DNA of 64,000 nt. Origin: Magnetococcales bacterium. GTDB taxonomy: Bacteria; Pseudomonadota; Magnetococcia; Magnetococcales; UBA8363. The notes beneath the pieces are model-generated. The model was given only the letters and a program-made list of their open reading frames with translations. It was not told where the DNA came from and made no database searches. Where the stretch lies: contig JACSDG010000006.1 of the NCBI GenBank assembly GCA_015660855.1, positions 30,889 through 94,888 of the forward strand, written 5' to 3'. The first letter of the stretch is position 1; the number at the start of each line of letters is the position of its first letter. Shown in pieces: positions 44,324 through 53,832 of the stretch. Position numbers and translations under genes: made by a program.

Positions 44324-45529
44324 TTAGTTACCCTCCTCTTTAACAAACCCTTCGTACCGTACGTAATGCCCTGGAAATTTCTTTGATTCTGCCTTTGCTT
44401 GGTACATATATGCGTCAGCCGCCTTCACAAAAGTATCCATATCCGTATATCGATCTGGCCCCATTTGATGGACCCCTATGCTGAAGGTTACGCCTTGGTT
44501 TTTCAACTTATCAAAATTTGAGGCCATTTGATTACACACAGTGACGGCAGCCCCCAACAAGGTATCAGGCATAATAATCACAAATTCATCTCCGCCATAG
44601 CGGAATGAAATGTCAAAATCGCGTACAGAATCTCGGGTGTTTTTTCCAACAAGAGCCAATAATTCATCCCCCGCCTTATGACCCTGGGTATCGTTTAGAG
44701 ATTTAAATTTATTCAGATCAAAATATACCAAACTCAAGGGGCCTCTATTTTTTTCAGCGCGTGAAATTTCTCTGCGAAGAATATTATAAAAAGATCTTTG
44801 GTTTAACAGACCAGTCAGGGCATCTCGACTTGAAAGTTCCTGGAGCTGCGCTGTTCTTTCAGCAACCGTAGCTTCAAGGCTCTCAGCATATATTTCAATC
44901 TCATCTCGGGCCGACGAAATCTCAGCAATCATGCTGTTGATGTAGGTATCAAAAACAAGTTGCACATCAAACATCAACAGCTTATGCAGAGAGTCTCTTT
45001 TTTGATCGCATTGCGTACAATTGTTTTCTTGTTTCACTGCAACTAAAACTTCTCTATGTAGTAACGCTTCAAGCCTTACCAATGCTGAAATATAGAGTTT
45101 TGGGGAAACCCCGATACGTTTATGAACCTTCCCAATTCGTAGGCGTTTCTCAACATATGCCAGATCGTAGTATCCATCAAAAAGCTCAATAACGTAGTTC
45201 TTCATTGAAGCATGCAGCCGGTTGAATGTTTCCGCGTCTCCAATTATAAGCTCAACGGCACGAATGGTTTGCTGGTCGTCGTAAAATTCCGTGATTATTC
45301 TATCAATATTTTTTATAATATATTCTTTGCACTCACGTAATGCCTTGGCATCAGAATCAGAAAAACCTATCAGGCTTTTTCGTTCTTCTATTTCACGCTC
45401 TGTTATTTTCATTTGTTCAGCTAGATTTCTCTGTGTCAAGAGGGTTTGGGCAGGAAGGGCTTGGCGCCTTTTTTCTTCCAAACGTTTTTTTTGTTGTATC
45501 GATTCGGATGGATCGAGATCACGACTCAT
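44324..45529 (-). CDS. globin-coupled diguanylate cyclase (oxygen sensor)
   Basis: A 401-residue soluble protein. Residues about 50-200 form a protoglobin-like sensor: a candidate distal Tyr83 (EFYDD) and proximal His136 (VHKRIGVSPKLYI). A helical linker (about 205-235) joins it to a GGDEF domain with DALTGLLNQRSFY, GGDEF (about 340) and an RxxD inhibition site (RDFD) five residues upstream, so product inhibition is likely. Oxygen binding to haem would control c-di-GMP synthesis. ATG 45529 follows GAGGG. It is convergent with rarA. The MSHA-type ATPase family and YajQ are possible c-di-GMP targets. Confidence 0.88.
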   Translation of the reverse strand: MSRDLDPSESIQQKKRLEEKRRQALPAQTLLTQRNLAEQMKITEREIEERKSLIGFSDSDAKALRECKEYIIKNIDRIITEFYDDQQTIRAVELIIGDAETFNRLHASMKNYVIELFDGYYDLAYVEKRLRIGKVHKRIGVSPKLYISALVRLEALLHREVLVAVKQENNCTQCDQKRDSLHKLLMFDVQLVFDTYINSMIAEISSARDEIEIYAESLEATVAERTAQLQELSSRDALTGLLNQRSFYNILRREISRAEKNRGPLSLVYFDLNKFKSLNDTQGHKAGDELLALVGKNTRDSVRDFDISFRYGGDEFVIIMPDTLLGAAVTVCNQMASNFDKLKNQGVTFSIGVHQMGPDRYTDMDTFVKAADAYMYQAKAESKKFPGHYVRYEGFVKEEGN

Positions 45530-45686
45530 AGCCATACCCTCATTAGCTTCTCAAGTTTGAAAGAACATCGATTATCGAAACATATAAATCTTGTGTTTAA
45601 AATACGATCAAAATATTATAGCATTTCCTCCGGGAGGCTTACCACAAAAAAATGGCTTGACTTGTCAGTCCAGTGTTAAACGTGGG

Positions 45687-46145
45687 CTATGGGGCCGAAT
45701 GGTGCAAACGATGCACTGCCGCTTCGATGGCCAAACGATATCCCAATGCCCCAAGTCCGGAAATTTGTCCCACAGCAATATCGGAAATGTAGGAATGGTG
45801 GCGAAATGTTTCCCGACGATAAATATTGGACAGGTGAATTTCAATAATGGGCAGACCTACCGCCAGCAGGGCATCGCGTATGGCGATGGAAGTATGGGTA
45901 AAGGCCGCGGGGTTGATGATGATGAAATCGGCAGTGCCCAAGGCGGCTCCGATTCGGTCCACCAGTGCCCCTTCATGGTTACTTTGGAAAAAATCAAGAT
46001 CAACATTGCGTTCGGCGGCCAACGATTGGCAATCGCGTTCAATGTCCGCCAACGTCGCCACACCATACACCCCAGGCTCCCGCCGTCCCAGCAAGTTAAG
46101 GTTGGGACCATTGAGCAGGAGAATGCGAAATCGTTTAGCGGACAA
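45687..46145 (-). CDS. aroQ: type II 3-dehydroquinate dehydratase
   Basis: AroQ removes water from 3-dehydroquinate in the shikimate pathway, as a dodecamer in the cytoplasm. The 152-residue protein has [20 protein letters not shown] with the catalytic Tyr, [31 protein letters not shown] and [11 protein letters not shown], all in order. TTG 46145 is chosen as start because AAGGAAGG lies 5 nt upstream; the longer in-frame GTG start would add 14 residues that are not conserved. The start lies inside the end of the preceding gene (11-bp overlap). Confidence 0.93.
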   Translation of the reverse strand: MSAKRFRILLLNGPNLNLLGRREPGVYGVATLADIERDCQSLAAERNVDLDFFQSNHEGALVDRIGAALGTADFIIINPAAFTHTSIAIRDALLAVGLPIIEIHLSNIYRRETFRHHSYISDIAVGQISGLGALGYRLAIEAAVHRLHHSAP

Positions 46146-46752
46146 AGCGGCCTTCCTTTTTGTGGGTTCTGCCCAAAGCACCACCAAAAGCGGTCAAGCG
46201 TTCCGCCAGACGGTGCCTGCCAGACGCAGGCTTATTATTGGTATTGCCTTGATCCCGCATCCGACGCCGCAGACCATCCAGGCGTTGCTCCACACGTTTG
46301 ACCGGATCCAACCGCTCCACATGCGCCCGCTGTACCCGTTCCAGAAAGTGGACAAGGGGGACGAGTTGTTGATCGTGTGTCAGGTTTTGGGTTTTTCCCT
46401 GTTCTGGCTCACCCAAACGTTGTTGGATGACCCCAAGAAACGCTTCCAATCGCTCAATGCCCTGGTCTGTTGGGTCAGAAATTTTAAATTTGACAGGTTT
46501 GTGGGTTTCCAATTCTGCAAGAATACCATCAAAGGCCCGTGTAGCGGCCCGACCGATTTCACCCAGAGCACCGCGCACTTCATCGCCAAAACGTTTATCG
46601 CCACGGACAACGAACTGCGACAACAGATACCACTGCGCCACCAACTCCGGGTCGGTGACCAGCAGGGTGTCCAGAAAGCTCCAGGCTGCATCAAATTTGT
46701 TATCTCGTATCAGGGCCAGGATTGTTTTCAGATTGTTGACTTCAGTAGACAT
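46135..46752 (-). CDS. hypothetical protein between pdxA and aroQ
   Basis: A 205-residue soluble, helical protein that I do not recognise. The N-terminus contains [31 protein letters not shown], a TPR-like helix pair, and the rest is charged ([22 protein letters not shown]). ATG 46752 (MSTEVNNL) is taken; upstream in-frame codons extend through the gap to the pdxA region without support. The gene overlaps aroQ by 11 bp, so translation is probably coupled. Confidence 0.65.
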   Translation of the reverse strand: MSTEVNNLKTILALIRDNKFDAAWSFLDTLLVTDPELVAQWYLLSQFVVRGDKRFGDEVRGALGEIGRAATRAFDGILAELETHKPVKFKISDPTDQGIERLEAFLGVIQQRLGEPEQGKTQNLTHDQQLVPLVHFLERVQRAHVERLDPVKRVEQRLDGLRRRMRDQGNTNNKPASGRHRLAERLTAFGGALGRTHKKEGRFVR

Positions 46753-46876
46753 TGCCCCTCCGGAATCGGTGCGGCGGCGTTCATTGAACGCGATGACCGA
46801 AAAAAATTCTCCTGATTTTGCCAAATAATGAAACCAAGGGCAATCGTTTACATGCTTGAGAGGGACGGAATGGTCA

Positions 46877-47860
46877 TCATTTTTTCCGGTTTTCCGCCAT
46901 CTGACCGGCGAGAGCCAGGGCATGTCGAAAGGAACGACCATCGGCAACGCCCTTGCCGGCAATGTCATAGGCGGTGCCATGATCAACGCTGGTGCGGATG
47001 AAGGGTAATCCCAGAGTGCAATTGACCGCCTCACCAAAGGCCAACATTTTTAATGGAATGAGAGCCTGATCATGATACATCAGGATGATGGCGTCATAGG
47101 TAGCGCGTGCCCGGTCGTGAAAAAGGGTATCGGCCGGCAATGGCCCCACCAGCCCAGGCCCCAGGGTGTGACGCAAATGGTCGCAAACGGGTGCGATGAT
47201 GTCGATTTCTTCCCGTCCGAAAATACCCCCCTCTCCGGCATGGGGATTCAGCCCGGCAACGGTGACTCTGGGGGCGGCCACGGCAAAATCCTGGATCAAG
47301 GCTTGCCAAGTAGTAAGAATGGTCTGACGCAATTTATCCTGGGTGAGCGTCGCAGGGACACTGGCCAGGGATTGATGGATGGTTACCGGTACCACCCTGA
47401 GTCCCTTGCCCAGCAACATCATAACCGGCTGCGCTACCTTGGCTGCGGCCCCGATAAGTTCGGTATGTCCGGGAAAAGCATACCCCGCCGCATGCAACAC
47501 CCCCTTGTTGATGGGAGGGGTGACCATGGCATCCACCCGATGCGACAAAGCCAGGGCGCAACAATCGAGGATGCTGTTGACCGTGGCTGGAGCAAAACAC
47601 CCGTCGGGGTTGCCAAAGAAAAGCTTCCCGACTCCCCCACCACCCGCAACCGGAATGATTGCAAAACAGGTCGGAGGCAACATAGCTGCCTCTTGCGGAG
47701 AGGTCACCTCCCGGATGTCACATTGAATATTAAAATGCCGCGCGGTAACTCTAAAAACCTCCGGATCCCCCACATGCACCCGCCGAGGAATTTCTGAAAA
47801 TTCCCGCAATACAAGCTCCGGTCCAACACCCGCCGGATCTCCCATCGAAACTGCAATCAA
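46877..47860 (-). CDS. pdxA: 4-hydroxythreonine-4-phosphate dehydrogenase PdxA
   Basis: PdxA oxidises 4-phosphohydroxy-L-threonine in pyridoxal-phosphate synthesis, using NAD and a divalent metal. The 327-residue protein has SMGDPAGVGPE, PINKGVLHAAGYAFPGHTE (metal His), GLNPHAGEGG and MYHDQALIPLK, all family motifs. TTG 47860 is the likely start: GGAG lies 5 nt upstream and the surA stop overlaps it (TTGA), whereas the longer reading adds residues within surA. lptD-surA-pdxA is a conserved gene order in proteobacteria. Confidence 0.94.
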   Translation of the reverse strand: MIAVSMGDPAGVGPELVLREFSEIPRRVHVGDPEVFRVTARHFNIQCDIREVTSPQEAAMLPPTCFAIIPVAGGGGVGKLFFGNPDGCFAPATVNSILDCCALALSHRVDAMVTPPINKGVLHAAGYAFPGHTELIGAAAKVAQPVMMLLGKGLRVVPVTIHQSLASVPATLTQDKLRQTILTTWQALIQDFAVAAPRVTVAGLNPHAGEGGIFGREEIDIIAPVCDHLRHTLGPGLVGPLPADTLFHDRARATYDAIILMYHDQALIPLKMLAFGEAVNCTLGLPFIRTSVDHGTAYDIAGKGVADGRSFRHALALAGQMAENRKK

Positions 47861-49335
47861 GGGAACTCCACAAAAGCACGCAGGCGCAAATCCCTCAGCC
47901 ATTGTTTGTAACGATCTTTGGCCTTGGTCGCGATCAATCGCTGTTCCAGCATGGGTCTTTGCGCTTCAAATGAGTTGGAACTTAAAGATTGTTTGTCCTC
48001 CAGCTTGATCAAATGCCAGCCAAAAGGAGTTTTTACAGGCTGACTGACCTGTCCCACGTCGAGCGACTTCACTGCGGTATCGAAAGCTTCAACCATAACC
48101 CCCTGATCGAACCATCCCAGATTACCGCCATCCTTGATGGTATTGACATCCTCGGAATTCTGAGTGGCCAACTGATCAAACGGTTTGCCATCCATGATTT
48201 TTTCGCGAAGTTGTCTGATTTTGGCCAGGGCGGTATTTTCATCACGGTTGGCGTCAACCTTGATAAGAATATGTCTGGCCTTGTAACGGTAACTCGCCGT
48301 CTGCTCCTGGGTAGAGATAGCCCTGGATCTGCGCTCGATCATCTGGATGACATGAAATCCCTGAGCAGAACGCAGAGGCTCGGAAACTTCGCCTTGCTGA
48401 AGCTGAAAAACTTCCTTTTCCAGGTTTTCCGGCAATTCCCCTTTTTTAAACCAGCCCATATCCCCCCCCGCCAATCCGGAAGAATCACTGGAAAACTGAC
48501 CCGCGAGGGATGCAAGGCTTTTTCCGGTGCGCAAACCATCGGCCAGCGTCCTGGCTTTTTCCTGAACCCGAGCGACATCACCAGGAGAGGAGCCTGCGAC
48601 AACCTCCAGAAGAATTTGCCCCAAATGGACCTCTTCCTCCCCGGTTTTGTCCAGGGAAGTCTGGTTATAAAGAACTTTAAGTTCTTCGTCGGTCACCGCA
48701 ATGAGTGGCCAGATAACCCGTTTGATCAATCGGGTCTCCATCAACTGATCACCCAATTGTTGCCGATAACGCTGATAATCGACCCCCTCGCGCCTCAACA
48801 CCTCGGGCAGACTTCCCGGGGGCAACTTGTTTTTGCGTTCCACTTGATGGATGACGTCATCGATATCATCATCGGCGACGGTGACGCCGATCTGGGTCGC
48901 TTTCTGATCGCGAAGTTTTCTGACGATCAATTCATCCAATCCCCGCTTGCGTAAAGATTCCAGTTGAAAATCTTCACCTTTCTGCCGCAACTTGTCCAAG
49001 GTAGGCTCAATCAAATCGTCCACTTCCGATTGGGTAATGATTTGTGGCTGCACCGGCTGGTCGCTGATGATCTGTGCCTCCACGATGGCAACGATTCGAT
49101 CCAGCGCAGCCCCCGGTTTCACTGAGGCGAGGGAGGTGGCTTGGGGGCTTTTTTCGGAGTCACTATCGGTCAACCCGCTGACAATTTTGAGTGATTGTTC
49201 TCCGGTTTCATGGTTGCTGGCCAAGCCTTCCCTGCCCGGCAACCAGATCACCCCCCCCAGGAGCAACAGAAAAGCAATTTTTTTCCAAATGTTTAGACCA
49301 CAGAAACGGTGGTTTTCTTTCCCTTCTGCATACAT
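47857..49335 (-). CDS. surA: periplasmic chaperone/peptidyl-prolyl isomerase SurA
   Basis: SurA escorts unfolded outer-membrane proteins to BAM. The 492-residue protein has a signal helix (about 17-38), an N-terminal chaperone domain (SEVDDLIEPTLDKLR and LRREGVDYQRYRQQLGDQL), and two parvulin domains: one near EVHLGQILLEV with FSSDSSGLAGGDMGWF, and a second with KARHILIK and NLGWFDQGVMVEAF. The proline-rich or N-terminal part is longer than in E. coli (428 residues). ATG 49335 (MYAEGKENH) is preferred; ATG 49377 overlaps the lptD end. Confidence 0.92.
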   Translation of the reverse strand: MYAEGKENHRFCGLNIWKKIAFLLLLGGVIWLPGREGLASNHETGEQSLKIVSGLTDSDSEKSPQATSLASVKPGAALDRIVAIVEAQIISDQPVQPQIITQSEVDDLIEPTLDKLRQKGEDFQLESLRKRGLDELIVRKLRDQKATQIGVTVADDDIDDVIHQVERKNKLPPGSLPEVLRREGVDYQRYRQQLGDQLMETRLIKRVIWPLIAVTDEELKVLYNQTSLDKTGEEEVHLGQILLEVVAGSSPGDVARVQEKARTLADGLRTGKSLASLAGQFSSDSSGLAGGDMGWFKKGELPENLEKEVFQLQQGEVSEPLRSAQGFHVIQMIERRSRAISTQEQTASYRYKARHILIKVDANRDENTALAKIRQLREKIMDGKPFDQLATQNSEDVNTIKDGGNLGWFDQGVMVEAFDTAVKSLDVGQVSQPVKTPFGWHLIKLEDKQSLSSNSFEAQRPMLEQRLIATKAKDRYKQWLRDLRLRAFVEFP

Positions 49336-49366
49336 TCGAGTGGGTTTTCCTCTTGCGGGAAAAAGT

Positions 49367-51580
49367 TCAGACGCCATAGTCGCCAAGACCTTTCAGACCC
49401 AAAAACAGGCCGATAAAACCACCCCCATGGGAATCGGTATCGTGCGCCAAGTTGCGGCCCCCCTCAAGCGTCAGTTTCCAGCATTGATGTTCGTAGGCCA
49501 ACCCTGTCCGCCAACTTTTCATATTGCTGCTGTTCAGCGAATAACTGACTTCCTGGCCCCACGACCATTGATCATTCAGACTGAGGTGGGTATCGGCAAC
49601 AGCATCTTCCAGGAGTGACCCGTTGTTTTCCATCATGTTGCCCGCCGGAGAGGGCTGGTTATAGTGGTAGCCCAGGGACACACGGTTACGTTTGGATCGG
49701 GATAGGCCCAGGCGCACGGCGGTGTTTTCCAGTTCCTGATCATTGGGATCATAACGGTTGGTGGCATCAATAGTCACCCCACCCGCCATTTGAATCCCCA
49801 GGGCAGAAACAATGGGAGAGAAATCCTGGTATTGCTGATATTCCTGGTGGCCTTCCGGTGCCCACCTTTGACCGATGCTCAATTCAACATTTTCCCAAAG
49901 AAAACCATCCCCGCCATGGTTAAGCAGACGCGAAGTCAAGGCATACCCCACGCGCTGACCGACACTGATCCGGTCCAACCCCGAGTGCAACGAATCCCCG
50001 AACAGGTTGGAAAAGGCAAAATATCTTTGAGTGGCGTCGTAGTTGGGCAGCAAACTTTGTTCGGTAGCGGCACTATGGGTCACTTCAATTTTTGGCTCCA
50101 GGGTATGGGTGGCAAACCCTGGATAATTTCTGAACAATGAACTGCCTAAGCCAACACTGAACATGGATGCTTCACGATGTTGGGTATTTTCGCGGTCCAA
50201 TCCGGTTTGCACGGGGTCGCCCTGGATAAGGTAGACGGTTTCACGCAACTGACCGCGTGCGGTTATCCTGGCCACCCCCAGGGGGCGCGAATATTCCACG
50301 GTGGGGGCCGCATCGAAACGTTGAACGGAGTCTCCCGATTTCTGGTAGAAATGGTCCAGGTGAAACTCACGCTGCAAACGCCAGCGGTTGCTGTCCAGGC
50401 CATCGAAGATCCAGCCATCCGGCAGGGAATTCAAAGGTTGACTGTCGGCATAAACGGCGAAAGGGAGACTTTGGACCGTGAATTGATCGTCTCGGGCCTC
50501 CAAATCTTGATTCCAACGTCCACCGATACGCATGTCGGAGTATCCTTCGTCACCAATCCGATAGCGATCCGCTGTCAGATGGGATTCCAGACGACGCGCC
50601 CTGGATTCCACCAGATTTTGATTGAAGTCGTTAATATAATCCCGGGTTTGACTCAACTCACCCCGGGCTGTCAGATCCCATCCCCACTGCCGTCCCCTGT
50701 GATCGTAGGTCGTCAAACCCCGCCATTGGTCTTCCAGTTCATCCTGGATCTGTTGGGTTTGCAATTTACCTTCGTGTCCCAGGCCCAGGTAGCGAAACTG
50801 CATTTTTCCCATGACGCCGCGACGGGTGACGGGACGGACGGCAACGGTAAGATCCCGTTCGGGGGCCAAGTTAAAATAGTAGGGAACTTCAACCTCCAAA
50901 CCATTGCTGCTGCTGGAACGGATATCGGGGGTTAAAAAACCACTTTTTCTTTGTTTGTCGAGAGGTTGCTCCCACCACGGCAACCATAGCACCGGAACCT
51001 CTCCCATATGAAACTTGACATTCCTGGCCGTTATGGAATTTTGCTTGCGGTCAATATCCACCGTTTTGGCTGAAAGTTTCCAGGGTGGTGGTTCACAATC
51101 ACATTGGGTGAACCACGCCTCGTTCATGGTCAGATTATTGGGTCCCAGCAACTCGACATCCTGCGCTCCGCCGCGTCCCCCCTCCCCGGCCATGTCCATT
51201 TTAACCTGTTCCAAATGACCCGCCTTGGTGTTGGCATTAAAAACCGCCCGTTCGCTTTCAAACTGGTGGCCCTGATGCGTCATGCGGATATGGCCCTGGG
51301 CGTGGATTTCTCTGGTTTTCCCGGAATAGCCGGCCGCATCGGCTTTGAGTTCCAACTCGTCTTTTCGGATGATGTGGACGTTGCCTTTGGCGACGATCCC
51401 CTGGTTGTCACGGTCCATTTCCAGGCTGTCGGCATGGACATCCATGGGAACGTCCTCCCCCCTGACAGGTGAAGGAGTGGCAGACAACAGTACCACCAGA
51501 CCAAGCGTCAGGCTTATCCGTATCCTTTGGCGTTTGTTTATTTTATCGGTATCAACCGCAAGGAAACGCTGCGGAAGCAT
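49367..51580 (-). CDS. lptD: LPS-assembly protein LptD
   Basis: LptD is the outer-membrane beta-barrel that, with LptE, places lipopolysaccharide in the outer leaflet. The 737-residue protein has a signal sequence (about 20-41), an OstA/LptA-like jellyroll (about 45-175: DSLEMDRDNQGIVAKGNV), the motif TQCDCEPPPWKL with two Cys, VPVLWLPWWEQP, and a barrel ending near the C-terminus with EHQCWKLTL (third Cys). The disulfide bridges between jellyroll and barrel should form, as in E. coli. It starts the lptD-surA-pdxA group. Confidence 0.94.
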   Translation of the reverse strand: MLPQRFLAVDTDKINKRQRIRISLTLGLVVLLSATPSPVRGEDVPMDVHADSLEMDRDNQGIVAKGNVHIIRKDELELKADAAGYSGKTREIHAQGHIRMTHQGHQFESERAVFNANTKAGHLEQVKMDMAGEGGRGGAQDVELLGPNNLTMNEAWFTQCDCEPPPWKLSAKTVDIDRKQNSITARNVKFHMGEVPVLWLPWWEQPLDKQRKSGFLTPDIRSSSSNGLEVEVPYYFNLAPERDLTVAVRPVTRRGVMGKMQFRYLGLGHEGKLQTQQIQDELEDQWRGLTTYDHRGRQWGWDLTARGELSQTRDYINDFNQNLVESRARRLESHLTADRYRIGDEGYSDMRIGGRWNQDLEARDDQFTVQSLPFAVYADSQPLNSLPDGWIFDGLDSNRWRLQREFHLDHFYQKSGDSVQRFDAAPTVEYSRPLGVARITARGQLRETVYLIQGDPVQTGLDRENTQHREASMFSVGLGSSLFRNYPGFATHTLEPKIEVTHSAATEQSLLPNYDATQRYFAFSNLFGDSLHSGLDRISVGQRVGYALTSRLLNHGGDGFLWENVELSIGQRWAPEGHQEYQQYQDFSPIVSALGIQMAGGVTIDATNRYDPNDQELENTAVRLGLSRSKRNRVSLGYHYNQPSPAGNMMENNGSLLEDAVADTHLSLNDQWSWGQEVSYSLNSSNMKSWRTGLAYEHQCWKLTLEGGRNLAHDTDSHGGGFIGLFLGLKGLGDYGV

Positions 51581-51732
51581 GTCAATCGCCCTTCTGATGG
51601 CTGTTGAAAAAAACCGGTTGGCTGTAAACTTCGCTTTCGAGTTGCCAAACCACGCAAAACCGGCGGTAGTTTATCAGGGAAAATGTTTGTCAACCAGACA
51701 TGACGGACTTTGAGGATCAATAATTGTCCATG

Positions 51733-51832
51733 GTTTGAAAAAACAAAGTTTGCCACAGTAGGCTAAAAAAATTATTGTGGAAGTCTGGGGGTGGACCCCT
51801 CAAGGTTTTTGTTTTTGCCCAAAGGGCATCAT
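51733..51832 (+). repeat. decayed dispersed hairpin repeat (R5)
   Basis: AAAAAACAAAGTTTGCCACAGTAGG, then ATTATTGTGG, GGTGGACCCCTCAAGG and the terminal GCCCAAAGGGCATCATGTTC follow the order of R1, but the long G/C runs are eroded. It lies between lptD and the FkbM gene and could provide the border to that accessory block. Confidence 0.75.
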
Positions 51833-51854
51833 GTTCGGCCAGAAGTGGGGGGAT

Positions 51855-52559
51855 ATGAATCAAGAGCATCCTGGCCTGACCAAGGCCAAAAGGTTGGTCA
51901 AACAATTACTTGGCCGGGACATGTGGATTTGGCCACAAGTTCGAGTCAAGACCGATTTTCTTGGCGGCCACTATGGCGGATATGCCGTCTTCCCGGAAAG
52001 GTTGAATCGGGGGAGTGTCATCTATTCCGTCGGCCTTGGGGAAAATATTTCCTTTGATCTGGCTTTGATTGAACGGTACGGCTCCACAATCTTCGCCTGT
52101 GACCCCACCCCCAAGTCCGTGGCATGGCTACGACAACAAAATCTTCCCGAACAGTTCAAGTTCAGGGCGATAGGTCTGGCCGCCTACGACGGGGTTGCCG
52201 ACTTTGCCAGTCCCAGGTTGGCGCGCAACGTCTCGTTCAGCATGGCCAGACACGCATCAGACCAGGAGACAGGTGTTACCGCCGAAGTGGCCTGCCTGGC
52301 AACTTTGATGCGCCAGAATGGACATGACCATTTGGATATTTTAAAAATGGACGTGGAAGGTGCCGAATACGATATTCTGGAAAATGTGATGGCATCCCAT
52401 TGCTCCATAGGTCAGATCATCCTGGAATTTCACCCAGAGATGGTGCCCCACGGTTTACAACGCACCAAGGAAATTCTAAAAAAATTATACCAATTCGGCT
52501 ATCGTATCTATGCCATCTCCGCCGATGGCCGCGATTTTTCCCTAATGCACACAAGGTAA
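51855..52559 (+). CDS. FkbM-family methyltransferase
   Basis: A 234-residue SAM-dependent methyltransferase. The SAM-binding region is GSVIYSVGLGENISFDLALIE, and the FkbM signature LDILKMDVEGAEYDIL with GQIILEFHPE is clear. Members methylate sugars or polyketides, often in O-antigen or capsule loci. ATG 51855 has GGGGGG 2-7 nt before it; ATG 51831 would use repeat-derived sequence. No sugar-biosynthesis partner is nearby, and it is bracketed by repeats R5 and R6, which suggests acquisition or rearrangement. Confidence 0.87.
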   Translation: MNQEHPGLTKAKRLVKQLLGRDMWIWPQVRVKTDFLGGHYGGYAVFPERLNRGSVIYSVGLGENISFDLALIERYGSTIFACDPTPKSVAWLRQQNLPEQFKFRAIGLAAYDGVADFASPRLARNVSFSMARHASDQETGVTAEVACLATLMRQNGHDHLDILKMDVEGAEYDILENVMASHCSIGQIILEFHPEMVPHGLQRTKEILKKLYQFGYRIYAISADGRDFSLMHTR

Positions 52560-52571
52560 CTCCATACGGAC

Positions 52572-52680
52572 ATAAAATAGAACCTTGGGGTGCTGCCCCA
52601 AACCCCGCCGGGGGAAGAACCTCCCCCCGGACCCCCGCAATACCTATAAAGAAAAAGAAGGAGGGGGGACTAAACAGTTA
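52572..52680 (-). repeat. dispersed hairpin repeat, inverted module 1 with alternative end (R6)
   Basis: AACCTTGGGGTGCTGCCCC and CCGCCGGGGGAAG match inverted module 1, but after CCCGCAATA it continues as a purine-rich end (AAAGAAAAAGAAGGAGGGGGGACT), like R9 and R10, rather than CAAACTTTG. It is between the convergent FkbM and HTH genes. Confidence 0.8.
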
Positions 52681-52697
52681 ATTTTTCTGCTCTGGGT

Positions 52698-53444
52698 TTA
52701 ATAATATTTTTTAATAAACTTCTTTATATTATCATCATGCTGAATGGCTCCAGTGAGGAAGTTTTCTAAATAATCATCCTTAGGTTGTTTTGTGTCGGCT
52801 TCAAGAATAACTTTTTTATAAAATCCTTCATCACTTTTAAACATAATCATCAACCCAACTCCAAAATATCTGCAAGCATCTATTGCTTCTTCAAGACCAG
52901 AAATTTCCTCATTTTCTCTCTCAAGAACGAAGTATGAGTCATTAACAAAGCGGCTATGAGACGCCGCTTCAAATACCGAGTTTATACCCCAGCTATCAGC
53001 CTTCTTAACTTCAAACGATGTCACATGTATGATTTTCTTTTTTAATACACTGTAATCAGTAACGGTAATTTTTAATACGTCTGGATTTTGCCACAAGCCC
53101 GACATTCGCATTCTACTTATGTCAAAAACATCAGAATTCTCTTCTTCAAATTCAGCGTCTTCTTTTAGAAGATCAATCAATATTGGGTACAGCTCAATTT
53201 CAGCAGCAACTGCGGATTTGATTTTCTTCAGTCTTGCTGATGAGCTTAATCCTGATTCTGTCAAACGAACTCCGCCACCTCGGCATCGATATTTTTCAGC
53301 AAGTTCTTCATTAATAATTTGATTGAGTACGCTCTTAAATTTATCTTCATCCCAATCCAAAACCTCTATTAATCTGGAATATGACAATTGCCCATTACTG
53401 TTTACCAAAGCAGAAAGCATATTATCTTTGTCGCTTCTAGGCAT
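52698..53444 (-). CDS. AT-rich HTH protein with possible nuclease-like C-terminal domain
   Basis: A 248-residue protein. The N-terminal 70 or so residues look like a winged helix (MLSALVNSNGQLSYSRLIEVL). The middle is charged and helical, and the C-terminal half has IIHVTSFEVKKADSWGINSVFEAASHSRF, which could be the core of a PD-(D/E)XK-like fold, with Asp/Glu-x-Lys (EVKK). Codon use is AT-rich compared with the neighbours, which suggests transfer. ATG 53444 follows GGGAGGT with 5 nt. I do not recognise a named family; a defence or DNA-repair role is a guess. Confidence 0.65.
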   Translation of the reverse strand: MPRSDKDNMLSALVNSNGQLSYSRLIEVLDWDEDKFKSVLNQIINEELAEKYRCRGGGVRLTESGLSSSARLKKIKSAVAAEIELYPILIDLLKEDAEFEEENSDVFDISRMRMSGLWQNPDVLKITVTDYSVLKKKIIHVTSFEVKKADSWGINSVFEAASHSRFVNDSYFVLERENEEISGLEEAIDACRYFGVGLMIMFKSDEGFYKKVILEADTKQPKDDYLENFLTGAIQHDDNIKKFIKKYY

Positions 53445-53832
53445 TTTTACCTCCCGATTATATGCATACAATTATTTAGTTTACTAACAAAACGTATAAC
53501 CTCGTAACAAGTCACGCCAATCTGGGGAAACCATACTAATTTCCTATGGCAACAAATCCAATGGGGACGGACTCCCCAGATTCTTAAACACCCAGACCAT
53601 CACTCAGCCGATGTAAATTCCACCACTTCAGACAAAAAGTCAACCGGAATTTTATTGTTTGATTCATTTTTTTTCCTCAAATTTTTGAGAGAATTACTTA
53701 GATTTTCGGTACTATTGATCTTCAGCCAGCTTGCGTTTCCGTTCATCAAAAATCATCTGAGTACACCATTCTGTTTTATCTAGCGGGGCGATGTACCAAC
53801 GGCAGAGTTCAACCGTTTTCTGTTGTAATTGT
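53445..53832. other. AT-rich intergenic stretch with no convincing gene
   Basis: This 388-bp stretch separates the HTH gene from the truncated helical gene. A - strand frame (53712-53966) overlaps the duplicated segment in a different phase and looks like a shadow. I see no repeat or RNA gene. A promoter for the HTH gene is likely in the first 100 bp. Confidence 0.4.
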
